Shown here piece after piece: positions 6,117 to 6,240 of a stretch of DNA of 6,240 nt; within the stretch, counting starts at the first letter, position 1; each line of letters starts with the position of its first letter. The translations under genes and the position numbers were made by a program. The notes below the pieces were generated by a model. The model was not told the DNA's origin and searched no databases. It saw only the letters and a list, made by a program, of their open reading frames with translations. The DNA comes from Bacteroidaceae bacterium (GTDB lineage: Bacteria; Bacteroidota; Bacteroidia; Bacteroidales; Bacteroidaceae). Location: positions 1 to 6,240 of the forward strand of contig JAILIJ010000353.1 in assembly GCA_024695315.1 (NCBI GenBank). Reading direction: 5' to 3'.

Positions 6117-6240
6117 AATTTCTTTAATTCTGTATATAGTCTTTGTACCGGCAGGCCCACAACGTTATAATATGACCCTTCAATGGATGTAATACCAACA
6201 TATCCAATCCATTCCTGTATGCCGTATGCTCCAGCCTTAT
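6113..6240 (-). CDS. maf: Maf-like nucleoside triphosphate pyrophosphatase, C-terminal part
   Basis: The window edge cuts this gene; only the last 41 codons and the TGA (6113-6115) are here. The segment starts KAGAYGIQEW and contains GYVGITSIEGSYYNVVGLPV, followed by a short helix ending in TELKKL. This is the highly conserved Maf/YhdE C-terminus (DKAGAYGIQ, then IEGSYxNVxGLP). Maf proteins hydrolyse non-canonical or methylated nucleoside triphosphates to monophosphates in the cytoplasm. The stop overlaps the lrp-family ATG by 4 nt, which places maf upstream in the same transcription unit. Confidence 0.92.
   Translation of the reverse strand, partial: KAGAYGIQEWIGYVGITSIEGSYYNVVGLPVQRLYTELKKL

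Overview
The window looks like chromosomal DNA from the Bacteroidota, most likely a Prevotella-like member of the Bacteroidales. The DNA is AT-rich. Two convincing promoters have the Bacteroidota form (TTTG or TTG, a 20-nt spacer, then TAACTTTG), and genes are not preceded by clear Shine-Dalgarno sequences. The gene content also fits: a DUF3298/RsiV-like lipoprotein, tandem deoxynucleoside kinases, a PL10 pectate lyase and a Maf protein. The genus is inferred from sequence character, not from a search.

Layout. Positions 1-244 are an AT-rich leader with a promoter at 136-167. It drives a single lipoprotein gene (245-1003, +) that ends in a hairpin terminator at 1011-1053. A three-gene block then runs on the minus strand from 2912 down to 1049: an unrecognised conserved small protein, a guanine-deaminase-like enzyme, and a secreted PL10 pectate lyase. 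The genes are separated by 15 nt and 1 nt, which suggests one transcript. The divergent intergenic region (2913-3141) holds a good promoter for the plus strand and a weaker candidate for the minus strand. Two tandem paralogous deoxynucleoside kinases follow on the plus strand (3142-3759 and 3800-4420) and end in a large hairpin at 4429-4488. From the right edge back to 4484, a tightly overlapping minus-strand chain carries the end of maf, an Lrp/AsnC regulator, and a geranylgeranyl-reductase-family flavoprotein.

How the genes work together. The kinase pair is a deoxynucleoside salvage unit; the deaminase acts nearby in purine breakdown, but on the opposite strand. The pectate lyase is a lone polysaccharide-degrading enzyme: no SusC/SusD pair or other carbohydrate gene is visible here. 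The maf-lrp-reductase overlaps imply translational coupling and make the Lrp protein a candidate local regulator of the reductase.

Most of the window is ordinary core and accessory bacteroidete sequence. I see no mobile element, CRISPR array, tRNA, rRNA or clear new system. The points most worth a second look are the divergence of the two kinases at predicted base-contacting positions, the archaeal-type sequence motifs in the flavoprotein, and the odd gene company of the pectate lyase.
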